Assembly: GCA_025201345.1 (NCBI GenBank)
Contig: JAIXMG010000033.1
Coordinates: 372,001-436,000 of the forward strand
DNA length: 64,000 nt
Source of the DNA: Thamnidium elegans
Lineage: Eukaryota; Mucoromycota; Mucoromycetes; Mucorales; Mucoraceae
Direction of reading: 5' to 3'
Shown here: piece after piece, positions 44,111 through 56,650 of the stretch
Numbering within the stretch: the first letter of the stretch is position 1
How the letters are laid out: every line of letters starts with the position of its first letter
Made by a program: the position numbers and the translations under genes
The notes under the pieces: generated by a model
Databases searched by the model: none
Seen by the model: the letters and a program-made list of their open reading frames with translations, nothing else
Told to the model about the DNA's origin: nothing

Positions 44111-46709
44111 TCAAGATATACTCCAAGTATAATATTCTAAATAATCAATAACGGCTACACGTAATACCTGACGAAAGAATCCCATTTCTGCAGGAATTTC
44201 ATTAAATGCAACATACGAGTCTAATTTATCCATTGGTTTCAACTCCAAAGTTGCGTAGTTTTCATTTATAATAGCTTCATATAAAAAAAGTTAGTTTTTA
44301 TACACATATCTTTTATTTGTTAATATAATAAACACTTTACCCATTACTTGTTCTGGTGAAGGAAATTTTATATTTTTAGCTGCTTGCCATTCATCAAGAG
44401 CAGGTTTAAAATGATTGCATATTAATTGAATGTTATAAAATTCGTTAAATGTAATAGTAGGAGATCTATCGCCTCTTGATTTTGTTGTAATTGATCGATT
44501 GACTATTTATCAAATAAAAAAAAGTTAACATACAAAAAAAAAAAAAGGCATTTGTTTTTAAATTACCATATTCAGATAATTTGATAAAATCTTGAGTTGC
44601 GCGAATAATTTCGTAGTAGAGGCTATCATAGCTTTTGGTATCAGATAGAAAAGTTTCTCCGTACGTTACACACATATTAAATACACTGATAAACTATAGA
44701 ATTTGCTGGTAAATAGAAATAAAGTAGGGTTTAGTATGTTTTACTTACGGATCCCAGGTACTCATTAAACTCTGGTCTTGATTGAAGATCTTCTAAACGA
44801 AGTGCATTAAAATGTAACACTGAGGTTAATGTAGGCCAAAGCTCGATCCAGTGATAATCTATATAACTTTAGTATCTCAATTTACTTTTTTTTTCTTTTT
44901 TTTTTACCTAATCGAATTTTATGCTTGCTAATAAAGCACAGTGTACGATGAAGGACAGAAAATGACAATCTAAAATGAAAAAAAAAAAAAAAATTGGTAT
45001 CTATACATATTAGCTCTTTTTTTGGGGGGAGGGAGGGGCTTACTTATAAGACAATAAATCTAACTTCTTACGAACATTATGTTTGATAAAAAGTAACATG
45101 TTATCTAGAATAATACAAAATAATGATCTGCTAAATTTTATCAATGGTAATAGTGGCGAACGCTATATACTTATTTTTTAGAAACATAAATATAAAATAG
45201 ACTATAATCGATATATACCTGACGACATAGTCTAACATTGGCAGTAGATCCTTCTTTTGCAATATAATTCATGATAGAAATCTCTTCAGTCAATCGCAAA
45301 AATATGGTCAGTATAAGTCTGGAATAAATGTTGGTTCTATCAGTACGGTTATTTTGAAACAAGTAAGAAGCAAAAGAAAATAACGAAGTGATTAAAGTTA
45401 CTTTCGATTGTGGATTGTCCTTATATTCTACATCTAGTTTAGTACACGTATTGACTAAAGTATGAATGAAAAAAGGGTTTGTATTAATTAGATCATAAAG
45501 TGGTAGTAATAAAGCTGTTTGTGCAGATGGACTATTAAGAAGAAAAAAATTAGTTGATGCAATTTGTTTAGTACTTTTATATATATATATGTATATATTT
45601 ACAGATTTGCAAGTGTTTGTAAATTCTCTGCTTCAGAAGGAGCAGATGGTGTAGAAGCAGAAAACCAACGAGACATGTAAGTTACTAGAGATTTAGAGAG
45701 TGTTTCTTCATCGTCATTGAGTTGTATATAACGGCTAGATAAAATGAAATTAACAAGATTTCACTTTTACAATACGTATAAAGTTCTTACCCTCGAAGGC
45801 TAGTGAGTGTAGATGTATACATGTCAATCATAGTCTAACATTAATGGGGCCAAAAAAAATAAATATTATACATACTTTATATAATAACACTATTAACTAC
45901 CTCGAATGGTTTAGTTTGCTTGCATTTTGTTAAATATGATAGATACGGGTTCCTCGATTCGTATTTGTTATAATTGGACAACATGCCTAATAACATGACA
46001 ATATCTCTAATATCATTTTCGTCTACATCTTTTTCAGCCAAAACCTGGTAAACATATATAAGTATATAATACAAGAGACTTCATTTTTAAACATACCTTG
46101 AAAAGAGTGACCGACATATCATTTGTCATAAAATAACCATTTAAACCATTTTGATTGACATTATCACTTCCAGCAGAAAGTACAAGAGCCAATTGTAACA
46201 CAGTCGATCTTAAGTCAGATTGTTCAATATGTAGTTGAATAGACTTTACTAATTTTGAAAACAGGGTCTCTGCTTTATCCAGACCTGTCAAGATTGAGAT
46301 GATATTGAAATGAGATAAACGTTTCTTTGAAAACAGGTTCCGAATGACAATAGTTAGTATGATGACAGCATTCTTTTGACGTGTTTTTTCACTCATGGAA
46401 GACGTTGTAATGCACTCTAATTTTTCTAGGCATGCTAAAAAGAGCCCACTTAAATTAGGTTGTAAATCAAGTAAACTCTCTTCTGATTTGCTTTGTATTA
46501 ATTGTGTAATACATGTAGCATTGACGGGTAAAATCAAGTAATTATCCCAAAAGGTTGAAGAAAGTGTTGAGCCCTAAAAAGGTTTTTTTTTAAGAAAAAA
46601 AACTTCTATTCTGTTTTTTTTGAATGTATACTTTGAAAACATCTTGACTTAATTCAACAAACTTTTCTTTAAATTCTGGTCGCTTTATAGTGTTATTCAT
46701 AGAAAGCAT
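44111..46709 (-). CDS. ARMH3 (C10orf76, DUF1741) homologue
   Basis: Twelve exons join in frame to 643 residues: 46709-46632, 46573-46097, 46044-45901, 45834-45791, 45734-45603, 45531-45219, 45162-45044, 44969-44908, 44858-44749, 44693-44567, 44502-44341, 44274-44111. 'KRPEFKEKFVELSQDVF', 'STFWDNYLILPVN', 'RTNIYSRLILTIFLRLTEE', 'KFSRSLFCIILDNMLLF' and 'YHWIELWPTLTSVLHF' fit the DUF1741 armadillo-like helical family (human ARMH3, 689 residues). ARMH3 binds PI4KB and the Arf1 exchange factor GBF1 at the Golgi. The ATG at 46700 (MNNT...) is an alternative start 3 codons downstream. Recognition is by pattern; length and helical character agree. Confidence 0.78.
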
Positions 46710-46785
46710 TTATTTATTTTTTTAAAAAAAAGAAAGGAGCGCACAAAAAAAAAGAGTACTTTTTTTTTAGACTGGGTAAATAGTT

Positions 46786-48109
46786 TTATTCTTCATTATT
46801 TGAGGTAGCAGAAACGTAAAACCATTCATCATGTTTAATATCGATTGGTGCAGGAGCAACTGGGCTGTTCTCAGCTATTCTAGATACGGTATAATTATCT
46901 GCATCTACGCGATAAGATGAATCGGCAACAGATAAATTAATGCTATTTAGAATGTAGTTTAGTATTATTTTAAAAAAAAAGCTTAAATTTTTGTTTTACG
47001 TTTGGATATCTTGTCTTGGGGTAGTACCATTAATAAGTAGCTTCCAATGTTCATGTGTTTCTAAAATAATACTAGTAGCAAATTCCTACAAATAAAGTGG
47101 TTTATTATTATTCTTATTTTTAGGCACGTGTTTTAATTTCGCATTAGTACCTTATTTTTAGCTTCTCCGTCAAATGCAATAGTGTTTTCTTTTTTGCCAC
47201 TAGGGAGTTTATAAACTCTAAGAAAGGTATCCGTGGATTTCAAGTAACCAGGTTTGTACATCTCAACATCCTCAATATCTATACAAACAGATAGTAAGCA
47301 CAAGTTTTACATTTATATGTATATATTTTACCATTTATTTTGTCAAACAATGGATCCTTAGAATCAATAACAACAACTTTCCAATCAGTTTCGTCTTGGT
47401 CTAATAAACCAATAATACCCAAAACCTTAACTTGTTTAATTTCTCCTACTGTGCCAACATTTTGACCAATCTCTATTACATCGATAGGATCATTGTCTCC
47501 TTTGAATCCTGTATAGGGTGAAATAAAACCGGGATCTTCCCAGGTCTAGTAAAATAATTATTTAATTATACAGACATATAGATATATATATAGATATATG
47601 TTGTGCTTCATACCTGAGGGAAAGCACCATAGTTCCAAATATATCCTTTAAAAGGAAATATATTGGGTACAAATCTTGCTTTTCCATCCGCAACATCTTG
47701 TTTGATCGGGTTAAGTGGTATTTCTTTATTAATCTAGTAGAAAAAAAAAAGAAACTTAGTTATCGGACATGGGATTTTTTTTCTTTTGTATACCTCGTTC
47801 TTTGCATTGGTCCAACGAGGGATTTCAACAACCATGTTATACAAGGTCTTTTCTTCATTGGCAAATAATGGGATATCATGAAATGCTGATAATGCTTGAC
47901 CGTTTCTTTCTGTTATATAATCGTCAGTTATTAATATTCAAAATAGTATATGTATATATATTACCGTAGTAAATGTGGAAATCTAATGAATTTGGAGCTC
48001 CAAATGTACGCATAGTAATATCATCTGCTGTGCCGTATGCCATAATTCCGGGTATCACTGTACCAAAGAGAAGTGAACAAACAAAAACAGCAGAGCTAAG
48101 AATTTTCAT
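46786..48109 (-). CDS. Family I inorganic pyrophosphatase with signal peptide
   Basis: Seven exons (48109-47965, 47909-47794, 47733-47614, 47545-47332, 47278-47151, 47085-47000, 46942-46786) give 321 residues. The core has 'HDIPLF', '[13 protein letters not shown]', '[13 protein letters not shown]' and the metal-binding '[12 protein letters not shown]' followed by '[20 protein letters not shown]'. These are the active-site blocks of soluble pyrophosphatases that hydrolyse PPi. Unlike cytosolic forms, the protein starts with '[16 protein letters not shown]', a strong signal peptide or anchor ending near 'MAYG' (residue 25). This points to a secreted, vacuolar or ER-luminal enzyme; whether the cytosolic paralogue is elsewhere in the genome is unknown. 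Confidence 0.93.
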
Positions 48110-49000
48110 ATTTAAAAAAAGAAAAATTAGAAGTTAAAGGAAGTAAATAAATGAAAGATTGTGTAGCGTTTTTATATCCTAGAGTTCTCCCCTCTATTTT
48201 TTTTTTCACTCCGAGCACTATTATTTATTTTAACGAGAAATTAAAATTTTACAATATGCCAATCATATACACATATATATATAAAGTATTTAGATGAGAA
48301 AGAAAGATCTCAAATTTCAGTTTTCATAGATTTAACAAACAACAAATTATTTTAAACGTTTCTTCAACGTACCCTAAATGAGAGGCTACCATTATTTCTG
48401 CATTTTTAAAATGGATTTATGTGTTCCTATGCGACCACAAGATTCCGTTGTTTCTTTTTTCATACAGTCCGTTCCAACTCCCTTTTTTTATTTTTCTTTT
48501 TTTTTTGTGGCACTTTAATAGTAGGGCTGGAAAATTAAAAGGAAATTTTTCTATCTATGAGAGGAGCGAGTAGCTATTTTTTTAATAAATGGTTGGTTAG
48601 TCTTAAAGTAGCGAAATATGGGACATTATTTTGTTCGTGATGGTGTCTAACATAAAAGATGTTTGGTTGATAATAAATTTCCAATAGTTTGTCCGTTTGA
48701 AAAAAAAAAAGGGCGCGGCCAATAAAAAAATCAAAAAGGTTGCTTTTATTTTCTTGAAGCGTAGGTTGCAAAATAGTTATATTGAATGGGTATACCTTCA
48801 CTTGTTTTATAACACCAGGCGTCTAATAGTCACTCTCTTTATGTACTGTGATCTTATTTTTCCTTTCAGATCTTTTCGAATTCTTGTAATATTACCAAGT
48901 GCTTCATACTCAGAGTGATTAACCTCTTGTATTTTATTAAATATGACTTCCTTAGGGTAAATATTCCATTGTAGTTTCCAATTCTTTTTTGACCTAGTAC
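48110..49000. other. Intergenic, no gene seen
   Basis: Upstream of the pyrophosphatase gene. Short overlapping frames on both strands at 48574-48918 have no ATG context or recognisable motif and are not called. Confidence 0.45.
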
Positions 49001-49010
49001 CGCTACTTTT

Positions 49011-49060
49011 TCAAGTCTGTGAGACTTTAAAATTTTAGACTATTTTGGACGTCCAAAATA
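49011..49060. repeat. Double palindrome module (copy 1)
   Basis: A hairpin 'aagtctgtgagactt' at 49013-49027 is followed by a perfect 20-bp palindrome, tattttggacgtccaaaata (49041-49060). The same two motifs occur in opposite order inside the foldback at 49959-50081, so the two are inverted copies of one module. Confidence 0.6.
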
Positions 49061-49958
49061 AAATACGCGCTTTAAAAATAAGAAAGCAGGTAGGTAATAG
49101 GTAAAAAAAACCTTTTATCAGGCCAAAATCTTTTCGTAAGAAGTCAAAAAAAAAACTTTTCCAGGTGATATATTTGCTACAAGTGAAGTCAAAGGCTATT
49201 GTGAAGCGAGGATCAAATCTATCATGAATCGAGATATGTTTCGTAAGTCGACAAAGTTATATTTTAATGCGCCAGTCTTAAACGCCAATTTGTTTTATAA
49301 ATGGTGATGCATTTACAAACCAGTTTTATTAAAACATCTCTTTAAGAAAGTTTCAAAGAAATAATACAACAATATAATAATTTTAATAATTTTTCAAAAT
49401 ATAAAGTAGTTCAAGAGCTCTAAAGTTGTAATAAAGATACATATTTTCAGGATGTACGTTGTTATCACGGAGTATGGATCATACCTTATTTTGATCGGCA
49501 TAGTTAAAATAAAGTTATGTACATCGCCACCCTACTAAATTATGAGTGACTATACCTGTTTAATGTAACGTAATAAATAACCGTTAAAGAGCAGTTTAAG
49601 TTGCATAATTTTCATTAGAAATGATATATTATTCAAATTTTTTATGTGGAACAAGAGGTGATATATGATTGAAGTAATATTTTAAGATTTAAACTAAAGT
49701 ACATTACAAAATACTTCATAAATCTTCATAGAACATAGCTTTTTAAAATATGATAAATATCTGAAGTTACTAAATATTTTATTTCCCGATATAATTGATT
49801 TACTCCATTATCACTAGTATTACTTTTTTATTAAACTAGAAAAAAACAAGACTAAGGCCCACTTTGTTAATGCATTGGAAAAGTTATACGCGAAAATCAG
49901 AAAATAAAGGATTTTCATATGCATTAATTTCTTACCAATACACTATACCGATTCAATA

Positions 49959-50081
49959 AAACCAGTACGTACTGTAAATTGGACCACCGAGCTCTTTATT
50001 ATTTTGGGACTCCAAAATAATCAAATTGACTTGAAAACAGTCAAGTCTCGCGACTTGAAATTGTTCGGTACGTACTGGTTT
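49959..50081. repeat. 123-bp foldback element (copy 2 of the module)
   Basis: Perfect 14-bp ends AAACCAGTACGTAC (49959-49972) and GTACGTACTGGTTT (50068-50081) enclose two more palindromes: attattttgggactccaaaa... at 49999-50022 and tcaagtctcgcgacttga at 50041-50058. It may be a miniature inverted-repeat element. No target duplication is clear. Confidence 0.6.
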
Positions 50082-50090
50082 GGGAAATTG

Positions 50091-50545
50091 TCAAAAGAGA
50101 TTCCACGTCGATTTAAACAACGTAGCATAGGATTCGTCTATGTGGAAGTACATATGGCTAACAGAAGGATATGACATACGCCTATGGCCGAACTCGACAG
50201 CTACCCAGTGTGCATTTTTTATTTTTTGAAGGTGGTGTGGCCGTACTTTTACTTTTGGTTTTATAGTAACCTTAAGTGGCAAAATAGTGAGTGGTTCGTA
50301 AAGACGTCCTTTATTCCTGGCGTCAGGATATGTACATACAGGTATGTTGTAAGTATCTGCAACAGCTAGAACACAGCCAAGATAGCCAAACCAAATAGGC
50401 ATGCTCGTTCTTCTATACTCATACATATCTGATTTGATGCTCCTTTCTAGGCTGACAACGTCGAAACCAAAGTATTTAGATACCTGTTCTTGTTGGATTC
50501 ATATTTTACGAGCATATCTTTCTTGATATCCCTATACCTATCATC
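50091..50545 (-). pseudogene. OTU-like cysteine protease domain fragment (transposon-type)
   Basis: In two minus-strand frames: 'DDRYRDIKKDMLVKYESNKN' (about 50545-50480), then 'FDVVSLERSIKSDMYEYRRT', 'PIWFGYLGCVLAVADTYNIP' and 'KNAHWVAVEF'. The 'W(F)...ADTYxxPV...HWxxV' order resembles OTU-like domains found in Mucorales, often with transposable elements; the catalytic His would be in 'AHW'. There is no catalytic Cys region and one frame break. It starts nine bases from the foldback element. Confidence 0.45.
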
Positions 50546-50846
50546 ATTGAGCTTTTAAACTTTTGTTTTGACGCGGTTCAGGGACCAAAACTTTCTCGGA
50601 CCACGAGAGTGCACGTAGTTATTTTTTTCGGACCACAAGGAACCCGATCCAAAGATACTCTATGTACACACCGCCGTGGTCCAAATATTCACTTTCTCTT
50701 TCTTAATAACCTGTGAAAATACAGTAAAAATATCGGTGTTTTAATATAATACACCCCTCCCGAATTTTATTTTATAGCAACCCCCTTCACTTTTTTTTTA
50801 GATATTTTTTTTTATACCAGTCAAAAAAAAAAAAAAATAGACGAAA

Positions 50847-52082
50847 ATGAATAGAAGCTTATTGACAGCAAAAGGAGTGTTCAACACAGTCAACATCATT
50901 ACAACTCGTCGGTCTATTCATGGTGGTGTAATGGATCCTTTACAATTACGTACCAGAGTACAGCCTGCCGAGATCACAGAGAAGTTACTTTCTTCTATTC
51001 GTAGACGCAATCCAGCAGCAGTATGGAAAGCTTATAATGAGCTTAGTGAAAGCGGTAACTTGAATAAAGTTCCGGACGAATACCATACGATGGCACTTCA
51101 ATCACTTCAAATCAAGAATCTAGGTACATATAACCAAGACGAAATTAAATTTTATAAAAAGAGTTTGTTGTATATTATTGAAAAGATGAAGTTACAAGGA
51201 CATCAACCAGATATTCGTGATTATAATTTATTATTGGACTTCTATGGTCGTGCTGGAGATTGGAAAGCAGCTACTGATTTATGGAAAGAAATCAAAAAAC
51301 CTAATTTATACACTTTTAACTTGTATATGCGTTCTGCTTTACAATGTAGAAAATATGAAGAAGTATTCAGAATTTATAACGTATTAAAGGCAACTGATAT
51401 TCGACCCAACGAATTTACTTTCAACACTTTAATCGAAGCGAATGGTAAATTAGGAAATATTACTGAAGCAGATAAAATATTTCAAGAAAGATTTACTATC
51501 AAAGAAGATAAAAGTAGCCCTTCCATCATGTCACATTTTAATCACCAACCTACTACCAAGTTCCCATCTTATACTTCAGCCAATTCACCACTAGTACGTT
51601 GTTTACCTCAACAAAAGCAAGATGTATTACATCCTTCTATCGATACATTCTTTGCACTTATCGAAGCACATGGTAAAAAAAAGAATACGGCTGGATTAAG
51701 TCATATCTATACAAAGATGATGCCTCAATATAATGTTAAACCTACATTAAAATCATTTAATTCACTTATTAAATGGTATTGTTACAGTGAAGACGTTGAC
51801 TTGGCTAGAAAAATATTTATGGATATGGAAAAAGAAAATATTGAACCCAACATTGTTACATTTAACCATCTTTTCCGACTTGAAGCTTTAAAGAGAAATA
51901 GACCTAAAGTAGCTGAAGCTTTAATGAACTATATGCATACTCAATATGGTATTCAACCTCTTTTATCCATGTATGTGATCTTGATTAAAATTCATAACAA
52001 ACATAATCGTGAAGATGATGCAAAGAGATTATATCAAGAATATAATCACTTGAAGTACAAACTTGTAAAATCAAAAAAATAG
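50847..52082 (+). CDS. Mitochondrial pentatricopeptide-repeat protein
   Basis: A single-exon gene of 411 residues. The first 25 residues are basic and hydroxylated without acids ([20 protein letters not shown], then RRSIHGG), a good mitochondrial presequence. Residues about 120-400 hold tandem PPR motifs: '[20 protein letters not shown]', '[20 protein letters not shown]', '[20 protein letters not shown]', '[17 protein letters not shown]'. PPR proteins bind organellar RNA and act in its processing, stability or translation. The particular orthologue is not identified. Confidence 0.88.
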   Translation: MNRSLLTAKGVFNTVNIITTRRSIHGGVMDPLQLRTRVQPAEITEKLLSSIRRRNPAAVWKAYNELSESGNLNKVPDEYHTMALQSLQIKNLGTYNQDEIKFYKKSLLYIIEKMKLQGHQPDIRDYNLLLDFYGRAGDWKAATDLWKEIKKPNLYTFNLYMRSALQCRKYEEVFRIYNVLKATDIRPNEFTFNTLIEANGKLGNITEADKIFQERFTIKEDKSSPSIMSHFNHQPTTKFPSYTSANSPLVRCLPQQKQDVLHPSIDTFFALIEAHGKKKNTAGLSHIYTKMMPQYNVKPTLKSFNSLIKWYCYSEDVDLARKIFMDMEKENIEPNIVTFNHLFRLEALKRNRPKVAEALMNYMHTQYGIQPLLSMYVILIKIHNKHNREDDAKRLYQEYNHLKYKLVKSKK

Positions 52083-52228
52083 ACTTGTAGATTTACCCCC
52101 CCCCCCTCCTAACCCCTCACTCAATGCCTTATATATACATATATAAAAACACACAGACAAAAAAAAAAAAAAAAAGTTCCTTTTTTTGCTTACATTTTTT
52201 TTAAAAAAAAATAAAAATTATAATATCT

Positions 52229-52790
52229 TTAAAGAATAGCAGTAATTGTTGAATAAGAACCAACAAGAACAATTAATATATGAATTAAAGCCCATAGAAA
52301 AGGGATCCAAGTTGACATGACAAAAAATCCAGCATTATATACAAACGAAAGTGCTACACCGATTACACTACTCGTCACAAAAGATGTAATCGCACCACCC
52401 AATACAAATACAAATGGTATTGTGATTAAAATGTACCATTTTAAGGTTCTAGACTTTGCCAACATGATAAAGGCCCAAATACCTTGTAATTGATACTGTT
52501 AGTTTATAGGTCTCGAATATAGAGCGAATTTTTCTTACCTGCTGGTAAGTAGATTGCTAATGAGAATAAAAGAGACCATACGAATGTGAATCTCCAAATA
52601 TCTAGAACGAGTGAGTTAAGTTTTTTTTTTTTTCTTTCGGTTTTTTTTTTTTCTTACCTGAAAGGTAGTATAAGGAATGGGGTATGTCTGCAATCAAATT
52701 TAAAGGATCAAATCCATGACCAAAAGGCCAATAAAGTGAAGGCCAGTCTGGCGCAGTTTTATATCCATATGGTAGTCTAAACGTTGACAT
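52229..52790 (-). CDS. TMEM170-family membrane protein
   Basis: Three exons (52790-52658, 52601-52539, 52482-52229) give 149 residues. After a short cytosolic lead (WPSLYWPFGHGFDPLNLIAD), three or four hydrophobic segments follow: 'WRFTFVWSLLFSLAIYLPAG', 'WYILITIPFVFVLGGAITSF' and 'STWIPFLWALIHILIVLVGS'. The pattern 'IWRF.FVWSLLFS', 'GxxTSxV' and a closing 'STITAIL' resembles TMEM170 proteins, which shape ER and nuclear envelope membranes in animals. Size fits the family. Confidence 0.7.
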
Positions 52791-54012
52791 TACTCTTTTT
52801 TTTATAAAGTTAGAAAAAGAACAAGAGTGCTTTGGAGTAAGTCAAGTGTTTATTGAATCAGATTGGAAACCCGCCAAAAACTTTGAGATCATTTCGGTAC
52901 CCTCATGACATCTTTTTTTTTATATGTATATAACTAACTACCCATTGACTCTTTGAAAGCAAGACTTTTTGGTATAAAAAAAAGTAGAAAGCGGGTTTAG
53001 CTACCTTTAAGATTAATAATAGCTGATGAATGTTTACATGTGTATTATATATGTAATGTAAGATACCTTTTGTGATACTTTAGAAGAAAAAAGGGGTTAG
53101 TCATAACTCTGTTCGTGGGCTAGAAACCTGGAGAGAATTATTAAGTTGATAGTTGTTCAATATACTCTATCGATCAACAAAATACTAAAGTACCTCCTGT
53201 TAACGTTAGTGAACATATTGAACGACAAAAGTATAAGTTTACGTTATTATTAAAGGTAAAAATAAAGACATCGCTTTACGTTTACTAGATGTATGCTGAT
53301 GATTTAAATTGCGAACTTGATATAAATACAGAACATCATGAGCGTTAATATTCATTACTGATGGAGTACCAAGAACTCGGATTCTTTTTTTTTTGTAGCT
53401 TTAAAAAGTAATCCCTTCCTTAACGACTTGTTAGCATGCAAAAAAAAAAAAAAAAAAAAAAATCTTGAAACATCTGAGAAAAGCCTTTATAAAGAAACCT
53501 TCTTAGGATGGCAGTTTAGTGGTATCAATTCTTGGAATACGCTAAAATGCAGTTGACTTTATAATACAATCACATAAAATACAATATAATAGACACGCTA
53601 TTAGAAAGTAAAAAATGATAAATACCAGATACAGAGCATTTGGTGTCTTTCTTTAATAGTGTAATACAAAAGACACGGAAGTAAAACTATTTCTCGAATC
53701 ATTGATAGAGGCTTATTGTCATACTTTAAAAAGAGAAACCTAGGTTTTTATAAAGAGATGCCTTTTACTTTTCTTTTTTCTTTTTTTTTATCAGTGTGTA
53801 AAGTAATAAGCATAGTTTGAGAAAGCCTCTTTCTTTTTGGCTCTCAAGGACGATAGTTTACTAGCGTTGCTACTTTGGGATAAGTGACTGACTTTAGAAA
53901 CGCTTTCGTTTTTTTTTTTTTTTTGAAAAAATAAGATGGAGAGGGAGGGGATTTATCTTTTATCTTTTCTTCTTCTTCTTCTTCTTTATTATTATTATTA
54001 TTATTATTATAT
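52791..54012. other. Intergenic, possible exon remnant inside
   Basis: Mostly AT-rich with an A22-type run near 53441-53462 and a TTC/TTA repeat at 53965-54010. Around 53146-53345, 'DQQNTKVPPVNVSEHIERQK' and, after a possible intron, 'MYADDLNCELDINTEHHER' then stop have coding character, but no complete gene can be built and no family is recognised. Confidence 0.35.
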
Positions 54013-55185
54013 ATGACAAACCTTAGTGTAAAATTAAAGCTTGCAAACACACTTGCTACTATCTTATTAGTTGGATCTCAAGGATTTAGCTTTTCTGGCT
54101 GGTAATAATAAATAAAAAAAAGTTACGATAGTAGTGCTCGGGGTTCTTATAACCATGTATAGGTTTTTGGGACACTCTTATGAATTTGGCCCAAGAGACT
54201 TTGCTATTATCTTAACAAGTATATTACAGTTGCTATTGATCGGTTTTACTATCTATCAATACTTACCTAGTGCACCTAAAGGTAAGCTTGATTTGTCTAT
54301 TATTATTTTAGGATGAAACTATTTTGTATGCGCGTTTTATAACTCCTTTTTTTTTATATATAAAAAGATGTATATGAAGGTATTGGTTTCTGGTACTTGT
54401 TGATTACTGTTATTAACAGTGGTGTTTCTATTTTATGGGTAATTTTTTTTTTTAAACAAAAAAAAAAAAAAAAAGAACGTCGACGTATTATTTACATTTA
54501 TTATGACGATAGTTCTTCCACCTTGATTTATTTGCTTTTGTCGGACTTCTTTGGCAGTTGGCTACGCTTGTGTTTGTGTATCATCGTCTTCGTGATTATC
54601 CTCCACGTAATGGTACAGATCATGCATTTGTAAATGCGCCCTTCTCCATTTATACTGCTTATTACTTCTTTGTGGTTCTCTGGCAAATCTTTCAATTTAG
54701 CGATGAAACAAAGCATAATCATATTGTATGGAAGTCACTTGATCATATATATATATATATATATATATATACATTTATATGTCATTGTGCATAAAATATA
54801 CTAATTTTATTTCATTTTATTTTTTTAAAAAAGGTACATATCTTTATCATTGTTGCTATTGGATTCGTTTCTCTTCACTTGGTTGACTATTCACATAGAA
54901 AGGATTGGGTATATGCTTTGACTACTGCATGGTAAGAAAAAAAAATAACAAGCAAATTGTGAACAAGTAAAAGATTTTAATAAGTATAAATAATACAGGA
55001 TCTTATTGGGTGCCGCTGTTTTTCTTACGGATACGCCTCATATTATTTCACTTGTCACAGTTGGTATTCTCGTAAGTGCTGTTGCAAGAACTCTTATTCC
55101 AAACTGGTTAGATCGTCTTAATAGAAGATTTAGTAACTGGACCAACAGATTGGGTGAAAGAACACCTTTACTTTCCAATCACTAA
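54013..55185 (+). CDS. Polytopic membrane protein of unknown function
   Basis: Six exons (54013-54101, 54163-54281, 54368-54438, 54558-54725, 54834-54931, 54999-55185) join in frame to 243 residues. Hydrophobic segments occur at about residues 10-30, 44-66, 76-96, 120-145, 152-172 and 182-215: six helices. Between helices 3 and 4 is a conserved-looking loop 'YHRLRDYPPRNGTDHAFVNA' followed by 'PFSIYTAYYFF', faintly like the 'NAPFSIY' stretch of TspO-related proteins, though not enough to assign. The C-terminus is basic and cytosolic-like. The intron containing the A17 run (54439-54557) is the least certain. Confidence 0.75.
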
Positions 55186-55546
55186 GTCGGTTTGTATTTT
55201 GCAATATATACAATTACAAATAAATAAACATTAAATAATCTATCTTTGAACTGAGTGTACGATCATTAAATAGTTTAACCTCTGTATCCCTTTTATATAT
55301 TTTAGCCCTAAACTTCTTTCTAGTGACGTGTACAGACCAAAATCAAAATGATTTGGTATGAGTTTTTATTGGTACGGCACTTGAAGTTACAAGTAATTGA
55401 AATACAAAGAAGTGAAAAAAAACTATTCTTTTTCTCACCTATTTTATTTATTTATTTTCCACATACTAAATAACCGTGAGATATTATTTAATCCTAGTTA
55501 TAAAAATTAAAAAACTTACCCCTTTTTATTTTATTAGGAAATTAAT

Positions 55547-56639
55547 ATGAGCGTAGATAATCAACAAGTATGGAAAAGGTACACCATATATATATAGATA
55601 TATATATATTGAGGATACACTTCTTTTTTCTAAACAAAAATTCTTGATTAGTAAAACAGTATCTGATTTTGGTGATATATTTCGACTTTATCGTATATTT
55701 ACAACATCCACTGGACTTGAATTGCCTACTGATTTAAGTAATAAATTTGAACAAGAACCTCAAGATTGGCATACGTATTATACAACAAAGCGAAAAATGA
55801 TCAATGCAAGTGAACATGATATCTTAATCAACCAAGCCAATAAAGAATATAAGGACGCACAAAAATACTTGAAAACATTTAAAGATGATGTAAATTATTC
55901 TTTATTAATACAAGTCGCTTCCAAAATGTTATGGATATTAGGTATATAACATATATATATATATATATATATTAATTACAATATTTATGCAAATCTTATA
56001 TCTATAGATGCATTACCGGAGTATGCTGGTTGTTATTATATTCTAAGTTACATGTTATTTATTGTAAATAGAATGGAAGATGCTCTAGATATTTTGGATA
56101 TGGGACGTACAATGAATCCAACATTTGAACCATTTAGTGGTACGATATATATATTTATTTGTAAAGGCTAGTGGGAATTTATTAATTTGTTGCGTGTGTT
56201 ATATATAGAACTGGAAAAGGAAATTTTGTTTATTACACAAGCAGGCAATAAAGTTGATGAGGTACCTGTATTGATTAATGATAGTCTATCACCAGAGATA
56301 TTAAAAGTATTATTGGAAATATTTCATACTTTCGATCAAGATCATGATGATTGTTTAAGCCCGGAAGAATTGGATTTATTTGTGTTTTCTACTAATGGAC
56401 AACATCCTCCTACTTCGTTTATTGAGCAGATGGGACAAAGGTTTGGTGCTAATGAACTTGGGTGGCTTACCAAGAAGGGATTTTTGGTATGTTTTTATTT
56501 ATTTTTTATAATAAGTATGAATACTTATTATTACTTGTAGGCGTTTTATTTAGAACAAACTTTAGGCGATCCCTCAGAGACTCGAAAGGACATTCGAGCT
56601 CATGGGTACGACAGTTGTCAATTAAAAAAGAAATTATAA
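55547..56639 (+). CDS. EF-hand calcium-binding protein with helical repeats
   Basis: Five exons (55547-55578, 55652-55941, 56008-56139, 56209-56486, 56541-56639) give 276 residues. The N-terminal 150 residues are helical and contain a TPR-like pair ('YAGCYYILSYMLFIVNRMED', 'ALDILDMGRTMNPTFEP'). Residues about 185-215 hold one canonical EF-hand, 'FHTFDQDHDDCLSPEELDLF' (Asp at loop positions 1, 3 and 5, Glu at 12). No signal or membrane segment is visible. It may be a calcium-regulated adaptor; no orthologue is recognised. It converges on the kelch gene with 11 bp between stop codons, so their 3' untranslated regions must overlap. Confidence 0.75.
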
Positions 56640-56650
56640 CTTAAACCTTT

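Noticed and set aside
48574..48918. Overlapping frames on both strands
   Set aside because: No ATG context or family pattern; probably chance frames.
53146..53348. Possible two-exon small gene
   Set aside because: Short coding-like stretches but no start, no recognisable family and no support for the splice.
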